Notes: generated from the letters alone by a model not told the origin. A stretch of DNA of 56,041 bases from Planctomycetia bacterium (GCA_016177915.1 JACOUI010000074.1:1-56041), one strand, 5' to 3'; counted from the stretch's first letter, positions 8,693 through 20,112 are shown. Numbers and translations are program-made.

Positions 8693-9172
8693 TTACGCCG
8701 CGCCAGATGGACCTAGGGATGCGACGCGGCGGATGTAGCCAATAACGGCGTCGAGAGATTCGCCCACTCGGACCACGCACTCCGCGGCTTGGCGCGCTTC
8801 ACGATCCTCAAAGTAGCACTGGGCCGTAGTAGCCCCCGTCAACTCAATCTCGAAATAGCGCCCAGCCTGCTCCCATTCAAATTGCACTCCACCCGGTAGC
8901 GGATTGACGTGCGGCTTTGGAAGGTCGGCCACCCTTGCCAGCGACCTAATCAGCGTTTCGGCGCCTCGGATGGCGCGGGCGTCGGGGGGCGACCCGCCGT
9001 GCGAGTCCCAGCCGCGGCGCAGCGCCGAAGTCGCTCTCAGTTGCCGCAGCACCTGCGGTAGCGAGGCTGAAAGTTGCGAAGTCGGGGGAGCATCGCCGGT
9101 AAACTCGTCAACAGCCCGGTCAAAGCCGGCGAACTCAAGCTTGTCCTGGTCGAGTGTCGCTTGCTCGCTCAT
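8693..9172 (-). CDS. Hypothetical protein with a WDSHG motif, coupled to the TIGR04255 gene
   Basis: A 159-residue protein starting at ATG 9172, whose ATGA overlaps the stop of the upstream TIGR04255-family gene. Its landmark is RRGWDSHGGSPPDARAIRGA, a GWDS-type motif seen in small proteins of unknown function. It is followed by GGVQFEWEQAGRYFEIEL, a beta-rich segment, and YFEDREARQ. It is acidic and soluble with no signal peptide. The four-base overlap implies translational coupling and probable partnership with the upstream protein. Confidence 0.7.
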   Translation of the reverse strand: MSEQATLDQDKLEFAGFDRAVDEFTGDAPPTSQLSASLPQVLRQLRATSALRRGWDSHGGSPPDARAIRGAETLIRSLARVADLPKPHVNPLPGGVQFEWEQAGRYFEIELTGATTAQCYFEDREARQAAECVVRVGESLDAVIGYIRRVASLGPSGAA

Positions 9173-10074
9173 TGCGTTTTTCCCCATTCGGCGTGCATGT
9201 CAGGTTCCGTCAGCGAAACGAAGCCGCGCACGACCCATTCGTGTCCCAAGTCAAGCCAGGCGAGCGCGGCGTCGATCGTCGGTTCGCGCGGCGATCCGCG
9301 CGCCGTTAGATCGAATCGAATGATGAAGTTCTTGTCGCGGTGCCGAAGGGCTGGCAAAGCCCGGACGTGCAGCCGCCCTTGTGCGTCAGGCATCACAAAC
9401 GAGAATTGCAGAATCGCACGCTCTGGGGAAGGAAGCCAGCCGTCGCCGGTTTCGTTTCGCCAGACGGTCAGCACGCGCTGCAACTGCGGCGCGAAGTCCG
9501 TAAGTGCGCCGACTTCGATGTGGTTTACGTAGGTAACGAAGCATGACGTGGGTTCAATGTGCCCGATTGCGTTGTTGTGCAAGAATTGGTCCAAGGCGTT
9601 CAGCTTTTCGGCGTAGTCGGCGCGCCGCTGGTCGTAGCCCCAGTAGGGTTGGCGCCGTTCGGGGTCTCGCTCCCAATTGACGAGCAAGGCGTTGTGCTGA
9701 ATCTGGATTGTGTGGCGCCCGTCCGGGGACTTGCACCACAATCGCGGGGAAGGCGGCTGGTCGGATAACTCCCACCGAATCTCTGGCCGGACTTTAGGCT
9801 CCGCGCCGAATTCTTCGCGCACCTCGTCCAACGGCGCTTTCTCTTCCACGTTCGGAAAGTTAGCTTTGAACTGCGACCAAAAGAGCGAGCGCTGGGCGAT
9901 CGTGAAGGCGCGTAGCGGCCGGAAGTGAATCCCCATCACGGTTTCGACGACGGGCGGATCGTCGAACTTGGGGGAAGGCAGGGAACGCTGTGCCATGAAG
10001 CTATCCAGCTCGTCGGCTCCCGCTGGGGGCCGTAGGTCACGTAGCCCCAGCGACTCACTGGAAATCATCGGCAT
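9169..10074 (-). CDS. TIGR04255-family protein
   Basis: A 301-residue protein of the sporadically distributed TIGR04255 family. The family signature near the N-terminus is FDDPPVVETVMGIHF, followed by a region with WELSDQPPSPRLW and, in the second half, SCFVTYVNHIE and the DKNFIIRFDLTARG strand. The start may be ATG 10074 or the internal Met at residue 27. It is the first gene of a three-gene minus-strand operon placed between the methylase and the helicase. The biochemical function of the family is unknown; its presence on mobile elements suggests an accessory or defence-related role, which is inference. Confidence 0.8.
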   Translation of the reverse strand: MPMISSESLGLRDLRPPAGADELDSFMAQRSLPSPKFDDPPVVETVMGIHFRPLRAFTIAQRSLFWSQFKANFPNVEEKAPLDEVREEFGAEPKVRPEIRWELSDQPPSPRLWCKSPDGRHTIQIQHNALLVNWERDPERRQPYWGYDQRRADYAEKLNALDQFLHNNAIGHIEPTSCFVTYVNHIEVGALTDFAPQLQRVLTVWRNETGDGWLPSPERAILQFSFVMPDAQGRLHVRALPALRHRDKNFIIRFDLTARGSPREPTIDAALAWLDLGHEWVVRGFVSLTEPDMHAEWGKTQ

Positions 10075-10132
10075 CTAATCTTAGGATGCTCAAGGATTTG
10101 AGTCAAATCCCGACCGAGTGTAACCGATCGCT

Positions 10133-12837
10133 GTGGAACCGGGAAGAGCACCGCCAGTCCCGGCGGACTCCCGCACGGGCGCGGCGTCGCGTATCGAGTT
10201 GACGTGCGAACATGGCCGACCAGCACAGCCCGATCCCCCCAACGAGCGGCCGCTCTTCGTCGATAACCGCGCCGGCAATTCGATGGCCGCGGCCATCCGC
10301 GACCATCTTCGCGCGCTGCGGCAAGAGCAGCCGATGCTCTGGGAGCTTTGCGTCGCCACGGCGTTTTTCAACGTGTCGGGCTTCAACCTGATTGCCGACG
10401 AATTGGAGCACGTCGGCAAGGTGAGGCTGCTCTTGGGCGCCGATCCTCGGCCCGAGGCGAACTGGCCGGTCCCGAAGCCGGGCGACCCGCCGGAACCGGA
10501 ATTCACGAATCGGCAAGTCGCCGCAGCGCTCCAGGAACTAATGCAGGCGCTGGAGCGCACGCGAAACCTGTTGCCCTTTGACGAGCCGTCGTACAACGCC
10601 GTGCGGCGGCTGCTCGCGTTCCTGCACTCCGGCAAGATCGAAGTCCGCCAGCCGACGAACCGCTTCCTGCACGCCAAGGCGTACATCTTCCGCCATGAAT
10701 CGGGCGGCGTGCTGGTCGGATCGTCGAACCTGACCTACGGGGGCCTGCGCGGCAACCTGGAACTGAACCTGGGGCACTACGAAGAGCCGATCATCGGCAA
10801 GGTGGACGTTTGGTTTGACGAGCTTTGGCAGACGGCCGCACCGTTCGACCTGGCGAGCTTCTACGACGTGCTGATGGCGGAGCACGCGCCGTATCTCGTC
10901 TACCTGCGCGTTCTGTGGCAGCTTTACGGCCAGGAGCTTGCCGAAGAGGCGCTGGAAGAGGATAAGCCGATCGACGCGCTGCCCGTGACGACGTTCCAAA
11001 GGCACGGCGTCTGGCGGGCGCTGCGCATCTTGCGGAAATTCGGCGGCGTGCTTGTGGCCGACGGCGTAGGGCTGGGCAAGACGTTCCTGGCGGGCGAGAT
11101 TATCCGGCAGTACCGCGGGCAGCGGCAGCGCGTGCTGGTCATTTGCCCGGCCGCGCTCCGCGACAGCACCTGGGCCGAATTTCTGCACGACTATCAGCTC
11201 TTTGCGGAATGCGTCTCGTATGAGGAATTGGCACGCGACAAGCAACTGGGCGGCGACTTCAACCACCTGCGCAGCCCGATCGACGAATACGCGCTGGCGG
11301 TCATCGACGAAGCCCACAACTACCGCAACCCCGACACGCCGACGCGGGCGGCCGTGCTGCGCCGGCTGCTCATGGGGCAGCGGCGCGACCTGCTCTTGCT
11401 GACGGCCACGCCGGTCAACAATTCGCTGTGGGACTTGTACACGCTCGTGCGGTACTTCCTCAAGCAAGACGGCGCGTTTGCGGATCGGGGCGTCTTGTCG
11501 ATGCGGGAGCGGTTTGAAGATGCGATGCGGGCCGACCCGTACAACCTGAACCCGGATTTGCTCTATCCGATCATCGACGCGACCACGGTGAAGCGGACGC
11601 GGCGGTTCATCAAGAAGCATTACGACCACGAGCTAATCGTCATCGACGGCGAGCCGATGATGATTCGTTTCCCCAAGCCCGTCGCATCGTCGATCGACTA
11701 CACCCTGGAAGGCGTGCTGCCGGGGTTCATCGACGAACTGGAAGCCGCCCTGGCGCCGCCGTCCGGGCACCCGATGCTGACGATGGCCCGCTACCAGCCG
11801 GAGAATTACCTGGAATCGGTGACGGCGGACCAGCCGGACAGCGCGCTTGTGGGGCTGGTCCGCACGGGCTTGCTCAAGCGGTTTGAATCGTCGGCGTATG
11901 CCTTCACCAAAACGATGGAGCGGATGGTCCGCCAGCACGACCTGTTTCTGGAAGGGCTGGACCGCGGCGCGATTTTGAAGAAGGAGCTTTTGCACGAACT
12001 GGCGGCGACGGACGACGAAGAGGCGATCGACGAACTTCTGGCGAACGATCCGCGCGTGGAACCGGCGGACAAATACGACGTGGCCGCCCTGCGCGCCAGC
12101 GTCCGCGCGGACCGCGACTTGCTGGAAGCGCTGGGCAAGAAGGCCGGCCGCGTGCGGGCCGACAAAGACCCCAAGCTGGCGGAATTGGCCGAGGAGCTAA
12201 TCGAGGTTGCCCGGCAGGCAAAGAGCGAAGCGATCGACGATGACGACGAACGGCGGAAGCGCAAGGTGCTGGTCTTTTCGTCCTACGCCGACACGATCGA
12301 CTGGATTGAAGGCTACCTGGACCGGAAGTTGGACAAGGAACCGAAGCTGGCGTGCTATCGTGGCCGCACGGCATCGGTGGCGGGGAACGATTCGCGCCGT
12401 GGCGTGACACGGGAACAGGCCGTACACGGATTCGCGCCCGAGTCGTCCGGGGCGCCGCCGGGGCAGCGCGATGATCGGTTCGACTTGCTGCTTTGCACCG
12501 ACGTGCTGGCCGAGGGGATGAACTTGCAGCAGTGCCGGAACATTATCAACTTCGACCTGCCCTGGAACCCGATGCGGCTTGTGCAGCGGCACGGGCGCAT
12601 CGACCGGATCGGGAGCAAGCACTCGACGATCTACCTGCGGACGTTTTTCCCCGATGAGGAATTGGACCGGCTGCTAAACCTGGAAGAGCGCGTCCGGCGG
12701 AAGCTGGCGCAGGCCGCCCGGTCGGTCGGCGTGGAAACGACGCCGATTGAGCATGGCGCCGAGGGGCAGCAATCGTTTTCCGAGACGCGAGAGGAAATCG
12801 AAAAGCTGCACCGGGGCGACGCCACGATCTACACGAA
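10133..12837 (+). pseudogene. PLD-nuclease / SNF2 helicase fusion, 3'-truncated
   Basis: About 900 residues from GTG 10133. The N-terminal part holds a phospholipase-D-type nuclease motif (H180-A-K, then GSSNLT about 20 residues on). A SNF2/superfamily-2 helicase follows: Walker A GVGLGKT with K316, DEAH at 392-395, LLTATPVNNS, and motifs V-VI (DVLAEGMNLQQ, QRHGRIDRIG). After about 12837 the homologous frame ends abruptly and the DNA continues in another frame as a TOPRIM primase fragment, so a deletion has fused the two genes; the original frame runs to a stop at 13102 with shadow sequence only. PLD-SNF2 proteins paired with large methylases occur in predicted defence systems. The core domains are intact, so partial activity is conceivable. 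Confidence 0.8.
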
Positions 12838-13236
12838 GGGCTGTTCATCCCGGCGGACCTGCCCGAGGCCGACACGCTGCTTGTCTGCGAAGGCCCGACG
12901 GACACGGCCGCGCTCTTGGACTTGGCATTTTGCGCCGTGGGGCGCCCGAGCTGCACGGGCGGAATGCGGCTGCTTGTCGAGTTGGTCCGCCGGCGGCGGC
13001 CGGCCCAAGTCGTCATCGTGGCCGACGCCGATGAGCAAGGGCAGCGCGGCGCGGACAACCTGGCGGCTGTGGCTGCGGCCTACGCCTCGGCCGTGCGCGT
13101 GATTCTCCCGCCGGCTGGAATCAAAGACGCGCGGGAATGGAAGCGGCGGGGCGCCTCGGCCGCGGACGTGGCGGCGGCGATTGAGGCGGCGCCGGCGCGA
13201 AAGCTGACGATTCAGACACGGAGAATTGGGAAATGA
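12838..13236 (+). pseudogene. TOPRIM-domain primase fragment (5' end deleted)
   Basis: From 12838, in a different frame from the helicase, 132 codons encode a TOPRIM domain typical of phage and plasmid primases: LLVCEGPTDTAALLDLAF, GRPSCTGG, then VVIVADADEQGQRGADNL, with the metal-binding Glu and Asp-x-Asp motifs. The N-terminal zinc and catalytic parts are missing. The stop overlaps the ATG of the next gene (ATGA at 13233), as expected for the original primase-helicase gene pair. It has no start of its own and would not be expressed as a working primase. Confidence 0.75.
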
Positions 13237-14122
13237 CGGCACCGGCGAACGGACTGACGATCGACTACGCGGCCTGCGGTCGCAACGGACACGCGACGCT
13301 GACGGCCCGCCTCAATGGCGACTTGCTGGCCGTCGAAAAGGTGGACCTGACGAAAGGGACGGCGCGGGGCGCCTTCGCACAGACGCTTTGCACGGATCGG
13401 CCGGGCATCGACCGCGGTAGTTTGGATGCCGAGCTACTGCGGATTGCGGCGGCGATCGCTACAAAGCCGGCGGGCATTGCACCGGCGGCCGACACGATGA
13501 ACGAAATTGACGCTTCGCGCATCATCCGGCCGGAGCGGTTCATCGTCCCCGAGGCGTCCGGGCTGGCCGTCCCCACGATGATGGCCGCAGGGAACAAAGT
13601 CGCGGGACGGTGGACACTGTACCTGCGCTGGCCGGACGGCCGGCGCGAATCCGTTGCGATGCCGAACTCCATCGACGTGGGGGCGGGCGGCAAACTGTGG
13701 GTTTCCCCGGAACCCCCGACACCAACGGCAAGCCTGCGCGCCGGCTGGTCGCGTGAATCGCGCGCGGAATGGCTGGCCGGATCGTCGGCACCGAACCCGG
13801 CTGAGGTGTTCCGGCGGGTTTGCGAGCGGCTGGCGCACTACGTTGATTTCCCACGCGAACACGCGCAAGGTACGACGGCGACGCTGGCGCTGTGGGTTCT
13901 GCTGACGTACTCCTACTTGGCTTGGGACGCCGTTCCGTACCTGTACATCGGCGGCCCGGCGCACAGCGGCAAAACTCGCGTGCTAAAGCTACTTGGCCGG
14001 CTCGCATTTCGTCCCCTGGAATCCTCGAACCTTACCGCGGCGGCGATGTTTCGCACGCTGCACGCGCAAGGGGGAGCTTTGTTGTACGACGAAGCCGAGG
14101 GGCTGCGGCGGTCGAACGATCC
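13233..14122 (+). pseudogene. Mobile-element P-loop ATPase/helicase, 3'-truncated
   Basis: About 297 residues with a Walker A motif (GPAHSGKTR) and a Walker B-like motif (LLYDEAEGLR), preceded by a long N-terminal region. This matches replication ATPases encoded beside primases on planctomycete mobile elements. Shortly after Walker B the frame runs into an HTH coding sequence in another frame, so the sensor and C-terminal regions are deleted; the open frame continues to 14180 as a shadow. The missing C-terminal half should make it inactive. Confidence 0.7.
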
Positions 14123-14284
14123 AGCGGGCTTAGCCGATACGAAATCTGGAAGCGAACGGGAGTGGACCAAGCGACGCTAAGCCGATTCGTCAACGGGGAG
14201 CGGCTGCTGTCGCTGGATGCTGTGGACAAGCTGGCCGAGGCCCTCGGGCTGGAAATCGTGGCCCACGGCCCGAGGCGTTCCTAA
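14123..14284 (+). pseudogene. XRE-type HTH fragment
   Basis: In a frame different from the ATPase, 53 codons encode the core and end of a Cro/CI-type helix-turn-helix: SGLSRYEIWKRTGVDQATLS, then RFVNGERLLSLDAVDKLAEA and LGLEIV. The N-terminal helix is missing because of the deletion fusing it to the ATPase. It precedes the integrase by 43 bases, a usual place for an element's repressor or transfer regulator. Confidence 0.75.
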
Positions 14285-14327
14285 CGCGACGTGGGCGATT
14301 TGGTGACAAACGAAAGGTAGGCCGGAA

Positions 14328-15965
<1,638 letters not shown>

Positions 15966-16112
15966 CAAACCACCTGGAAAAAGGACGGCGATGCGACGGT
16001 CAGGCCTGCCGCGCCGCCCGACGCCACACCTGCGTAGAGCTGTGCGCCATGCTGGATTCTACCCTTGTGCCTGTGACCCGCAAACGCCACCACGATCGGC
16101 GGCGGCGCGCGA

Positions 16113-16256
16113 GATCAAGTCGCGGTCAACCACATCATGGGCCACGCCGACGCTTCAATGGCGGCGGTCTACCGCGAGCGCATCGAGGACGACCGGTTGA
16201 AGGCCGTCGCCGAGCACGTGCGGAAGTGGCTGTTCGGGAAGCAGAAGGCCAGGTGA
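16113..16256 (+). pseudogene. Remnant of a second tyrosine integrase (C-terminal end)
   Basis: Forty-seven codons without a start encode the end of a tyrosine recombinase: VAVNHIMGHADASMAAVYRE, then RIEDDRLKAVAEHV and KWLFG. The GH...Y pattern supplies the last catalytic His and the Tyr region. The sequence differs from the element's own integrase, so this is the relic of an older, separate insertion at the same tRNA. Upstream bases (15966-16112) show no continuation. Confidence 0.75.
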
Positions 16257-16257
16257 G

Positions 16258-16508
16258 CCGATGAGTTCGGGCTGGTCGTACCACGATGCAGCATCTGTGA
16301 CAGCACTCCCCATAATCAGGTTTTGGTTCTCTTCGAGGATGTACGAACCGATCGAAAAGGCACCACGAAAGAGAAGGTGCTTCGTGAGGCTGTAAGAAAT
16401 GAATCTGCGGACGATCTTGGCGAACCCTTTGATCGCGTCGTACTCGTTGTCTACGCCGGACTCCAGCGCAACAACAATCGTGTCGTTGAACGTGAAAAGG
16501 GCCGGCAA
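16258..16508 (-). pseudogene. Fragment resembling cyclase-fold hypothetical proteins
   Basis: A coherent minus-strand segment of about 83 codons: LFTFNDTIVVALE, then IKGFAKIVRRFI, then HLLFRGAFSIGSYI and MGSAVTDAASWYDQPELIG. This order (FxDT strand, helix, RGAFSIG, GxAVxDAxxxE/D) is like proteins of unknown function with a nucleotidyl-cyclase-like fold. The first visible start (TTG) is poor, and the 3' end abuts the integrase remnant. It is read as a broken cargo gene of an older element. Confidence 0.5.
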
Positions 16509-17067
16509 AGAAGGTTGTCGAGCGCGAGCCGGATAAGCGTCACAATGGAAAGATGAACGACCCGTCTGGCAGTTCTACGGGCAGGCGAGCTCGACGCCAG
16601 CTCTTGCCGAGCCGCCGCGCCTCCTCGTCGTCCAACGTCAGTCATTTCCCCGCCACTTTCGATCAATCGTTCGACTTTTTTGAGCCGCCCACCCAGGTGA
16701 CGTGGCAGCGTTGTCCCAACCGACAAACTCGCCTCAGTTGGTGCTTCCCGCAGGGGCCGTGCGCTCGGCCGCGGCGGCGCTTTCGGCACGACCGGACCGG
16801 CGCCGTCGATCCAGCCGCATTCACGCGGCGTGTCGGCAAACCAGCCCACACAAACCCGTAGGCTGCAGTGTAGCGAACGAACGCCCGCAGCCAGTCGACG
16901 CTTTCACGGCTAGCGGCACCTGACCGGGCGGCGACTGACCTTGACACTATGCCGCCGCCCGACAGAATCCCTCGTTCGCTGGCAGGCCGACTCAACACGC
17001 AACCGCGACTGATTCGGCGAGGGGTCGCCAACCGATACAAGAGGCGGCAAGTCCCAAAGGTCAGAAA
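16509..17067. other. Gene-free stretch between mobile-element debris and the metal locus
   Basis: About 560 bases with open frames on both strands but no recognisable protein. It may carry the promoter for the plus-strand metal locus starting at 17068. No convincing operator was found by eye. Confidence 0.45.
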
Positions 17068-17595
17068 ATGTCCTTGCAGCAGCGACGGCCGTTCCTTGTC
17101 CGAGCCATTGCAGGCTTAATGGCCACGCTGCTTGTCTTTCCTCCCTTCCCTGCCCATCGGTGCTGCTGCGCGTCGGCGGCGGAGGGCCGCCCGTGCTGTC
17201 TCTCTGCGAAGAATGAATCCCAGAACGCCGGCAAGTCTTGCTGTTGCGGAAAGCGGTGCCCTTCCGTAACGGGCGGTGCTTGCTGCTGCCGGGGTCGTGC
17301 CCAAAAAGCGTCGGCTAGCGAAGGGGCGGGTACGCATTTGTCGGCGGGTTGGGGACCGACTTGTCCCTGTGGGACGAATTGCCGTTGCTGCGAGAATTCC
17401 GAACCGTCCCCGGGCGATGCTACGACGTCACAACGGACGGCTTGCGAACGGGAAGAGCACGCTTCGGGCGCCTCACTCGTGGCGGTAGCACACATTGAAT
17501 TGCATGTACCGTGTGCCGGCTTCCGAATCGACCACGATACTCTCGCCTTACCCACCTGCGGCGTCTGCATCACTCTCTGCCGTCTGACGACCTGA
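17068..17595 (+). CDS. Exported Cys-rich protein with CCC clusters (metal locus)
   Basis: A 175-residue protein with an N-terminal signal-like segment (LVRAIAGLMATLLVFPPFPA). The rest contains 22 Cys residues, many in CCC or CC clusters (HRCCCAS, RPCCL, KSCCCGKRC, GACCCRG, CPCGTNCRCC). The Cys density and position at the head of a metal-resistance locus suggest periplasmic binding of a soft metal such as copper or silver, but no family is recognised. It is the first of three such proteins here (also 18952 and 19470). Confidence 0.6.
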   Translation: MSLQQRRPFLVRAIAGLMATLLVFPPFPAHRCCCASAAEGRPCCLSAKNESQNAGKSCCCGKRCPSVTGGACCCRGRAQKASASEGAGTHLSAGWGPTCPCGTNCRCCENSEPSPGDATTSQRTACEREEHASGASLVAVAHIELHVPCAGFRIDHDTLALPTCGVCITLCRLTT

Positions 17596-17755
17596 GATCT
17601 CTCCTCAGGCGTCTGGGCACGGTGCGTCAGTTCTATCACCGTCGCCCTTCCTGCTGCTGACACTGGCGCCAGTCTTGTTGCGACCATCGCGGTCTCGCGA
17701 TGCGCAATTTGGCGCGCCCGCGTGCCTCGAATGCAATTCACACGGAGAGAAACCC

Positions 17756-18649
17756 ATGCGCCTTTCGACACGGAACGTCCTCTTGATCCTGACCTTGGGC
17801 ATTGTCGCAGCGTCCGCTTCGGCCCATCCGCCGGAGCATCATGCCGGGCCTCATGGCGGCCAGGTCGCCGCGACGCGCTCCTACTTTCTGGAGGCCGTCT
17901 ACCTGCCCACGCAGACGCGGCTGTACCTGTACGATCGGTCGGGACGCCCGCTGGATGTCGCCACCGCCCACGGCGATGTGGCCATGCTCGTTCGCAGCAA
18001 CCTGCGCGAGTTCCGCTACGGCCTCGCGCCGGTGACCGGAGTTCAGGGCGTACAGTCGTACCTCAAGGCAGGCGTCGATGTCTCGCGCGTTCGAGATGGC
18101 GACATGACGATCACGTTTTCCCTGACCGACCTGCCGGATCGGGCAGAACCCGCCGTTCGCATCCAGCAAACCTTCGCGATCACGCCGTTCAGGCCGGACA
18201 TCGTCGTGGCACAAGTTACCGAGCGGGACCGCGACGCGATTGGGCGCCAGAAGACGTGCCCGATCATGGGCGAAACGTTGGGTCAGCACGGCGAGGTCGT
18301 CAAGGTCCTCGTGGACGGGCTACCCGTCTACCTGTGTTGTGAGGGCTGCGTCGACAAAGTCAAGCAAGATCCGCTTGCCGTCCTGACGGCTCTCGGCGGC
18401 AGTGCGGAAAAGCAGAAAGAAGCAGCGGACGGCAAGATCACGGTGGCCCAGGCGACGGCGGCCGACCGTGAGGCGATGGCAGCACAGGGGAACTGTCCGG
18501 TCATGGGGAAGCCGCTCGGCGCTCACGGCACGCCCTGGAAGGTCACGATCGGGGAGCGGTCGCTGTTTGTCTGCTGCAAGGGGTGCATCGCGCGCGTGCA
18601 ACGCGACCCCGAAACCTATTTCGCCAAGGTGTCGCGCTCGGCGCCGTGA
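17756..18649 (+). CDS. Exported protein with two CP..CCxxC YHS-like metal-binding modules
   Basis: A 297-residue protein from ATG 17756 (preceded by GGAGAG). A signal peptide (about 1-22) precedes a His-rich start (HPPEHHAGPHGG). Residues about 25-160 form a beta-rich domain, as in small periplasmic proteins accompanying RND metal pumps. Two copies of a four-Cys module follow: C168-P-I-M-G with CCEGC from C194, and C247-P-V-M-G with CCKGC. The module resembles a YHS or TRASH domain with an extra Cys before the final pair. The same module recurs in the proteins at 20113 and 22168. Likely role: periplasmic metal chaperone or sensor, by inference. Confidence 0.75.
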   Translation: MRLSTRNVLLILTLGIVAASASAHPPEHHAGPHGGQVAATRSYFLEAVYLPTQTRLYLYDRSGRPLDVATAHGDVAMLVRSNLREFRYGLAPVTGVQGVQSYLKAGVDVSRVRDGDMTITFSLTDLPDRAEPAVRIQQTFAITPFRPDIVVAQVTERDRDAIGRQKTCPIMGETLGQHGEVVKVLVDGLPVYLCCEGCVDKVKQDPLAVLTALGGSAEKQKEAADGKITVAQATAADREAMAAQGNCPVMGKPLGAHGTPWKVTIGERSLFVCCKGCIARVQRDPETYFAKVSRSAP

Positions 18650-18711
18650 TTCGGCGGGAGCGTTCAACGAGCGCGGAGCAATCCGCGCACTGTCGAGAAG
18701 GAGAAGAGGCC

Positions 18712-18849
18712 ATGCTGAAGCTCAGGAAAATTGGAGCGTTCGTTTTTACGTTGGTTGCGTTGGCGCTGGCGGTCGCGGCCGGCTGCCGGAGCACCGATTC
18801 GTCGTCTGCCTCGCCGCCGTCGGGGCATTGTCCGAGTTGCAGTCGTTAA
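18712..18849 (+). CDS. Small lipoprotein ending in CPSC
   Basis: A 45-residue peptide with an N-terminal hydrophobic segment and lipobox-like AAGC (about residue 25), then a short Ser-rich tail ending GHCPSCSR. It has a good GAGAAGG-like ribosome site upstream. The CxxC end could bind a metal ion or serve as a small lipid-anchored scavenger. No known family. Confidence 0.55.
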   Translation: MLKLRKIGAFVFTLVALALAVAAGCRSTDSSSASPPSGHCPSCSR

Positions 18850-18951
18850 GTCGCTGGGGACGACGGCGCCTCCGGCTTGCCGTCAGCAGGCTTGGCAAGC
18901 GTTGGAGTGCGGTGAAGATTTGAAGTGCGGGACAATTGCGGAGAACGGGTA

Positions 18952-19374
18952 ATGTTGCGCGGCTTTGGAGCACAGCCGGTGCTTTCAGTGACAATGGCCG
19001 TCGTCATGGCGGTCGCGTCGCTGGCTCGCTCGGTTGCGCTCTGCCAATCGGGACATGCCACGTGCCGGTTGGCTCGGTGCTGCTGCGCCGCAGCGCCCGA
19101 CGTATCCGCAAGGGGTGCCGGCGGCGAAGTGGCGCGGTTCCCAGTTCAGTCCCAAGCATTTCGTCTCTGCCGCACTCCGCGCTTGCAGGCCCTGCTGTGT
19201 TGCTGGCTGAAGTGCGCGGACGCATCAACGCCTGGCGAGACGGCGCAACGCTCGCCACCCGTCCAATGGCTCGGCTTGGCCGAGCATCGGGGCCTGAATG
19301 AAGTCTCAAACGGAGATGTTGCAGCAAAGGAAGATACCGGCGGCTCAATTCATCGAAGTGCCGAACGTGCTTGA
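18952..19374 (+). CDS. Exported Cys-rich hypothetical protein
   Basis: About 140 residues from ATG 18952. An N-terminal hydrophobic segment (SVTMAVVMAVASLARSVALC) precedes Cys clusters (CRLARCCCAAA and LLCCWLKC). The remainder is low-complexity and polar. The layout parallels the proteins at 17068 and 19470. Coding status is moderate: overlapping frames are also open, and the support is the signal segment and clustered Cys residues. Confidence 0.45.
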   Translation: MLRGFGAQPVLSVTMAVVMAVASLARSVALCQSGHATCRLARCCCAAAPDVSARGAGGEVARFPVQSQAFRLCRTPRLQALLCCWLKCADASTPGETAQRSPPVQWLGLAEHRGLNEVSNGDVAAKEDTGGSIHRSAERA

Positions 19375-19469
19375 ACTTCGGGCAGGCGGCTGCCCTCGCA
19401 AAAGTGGAAATCGCGATTTGGCCTTATGTCTTGCGAGCTCAGCGCCGTATAATAGACGGCAACGGTAGG

Positions 19470-19868
19470 ATGGCGATGAGAACCCGCCCTGCAATTCGCT
19501 GGATTGTCACAGCATGCTTGGCCCTCAGCCTGAGCATGTCGGCGCTGCACCCTGCGCTTGCCGTCGCCCGGCGCGGAACCGGTCAGCCGATGGATGTTCA
19601 TCGCAAGTGCTGCTGTGGCACGCCGGACGGACGGTGCTGCGGCATGGCTTGCTGCCTGTCCCGGCTCCCGCCCAAACCTTCCGAGCCAGCTTCGCCGGGC
19701 GGCCGTCATCATCAGCGCGGCGATTCACTGGTCCTCGTCTTGCACGCGATTGCCGACTTCGACGCGGCCGGGACTGACGGGAGGGCTTCAGCGCGCCCGA
19801 TTTCGGACGCGTCATGGTCGCCGGCCGATACCACTCTTCAAGCTCTTCAGGTCCGGCTGAACACCTGA
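19470..19868 (+). CDS. Exported Cys-rich hypothetical protein (KCCC..CC..CC)
   Basis: About 132 residues from ATG 19470 (ATG 19476 is also possible). A typical signal peptide (IRWIVTACLALSLSMSALHP then ALA) is followed by HRKCCCGTPDGRCCGMACC, with seven Cys in a short span, then a Pro/His-rich and acidic tail. It precedes the RND adaptor gene by about 240 bases that hold no clear gene. Presumably it binds metal in the periplasm; no known family. Confidence 0.55.
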   Translation: MAMRTRPAIRWIVTACLALSLSMSALHPALAVARRGTGQPMDVHRKCCCGTPDGRCCGMACCLSRLPPKPSEPASPGGRHHQRGDSLVLVLHAIADFDAAGTDGRASARPISDASWSPADTTLQALQVRLNT

Positions 19869-20112
19869 GTCTTTCTCGGCGCTACCGGTATGCGCCCACC
19901 CTGCGCAGCCGGGCACTTCGAGCGCTTTGCCGGACCTGCACCACGTGCTGCTTTCGTGCCTGCCGCGCCTGCGATCCGCACCGTGCTCGTCCGCTCGGTT
20001 GAAGCAAGTGGACTGGCGCCTGCGGTCGAACGCCCCAACGTGACCGTTCGGTTAACGTCGCACTACGGAAGCCATCCCCGGCAGTGGAGTGACTTCTGGT
20101 GGGAGAGAAATC

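Noticed and set aside
16553..16861. 102-codon plus-strand frame starting MNDPSGSSTG after a GGAAAG-like site
   Set aside because: Low-complexity, Arg/Ser-rich, and overlapping open frames exist on both strands; too weak to call a gene.
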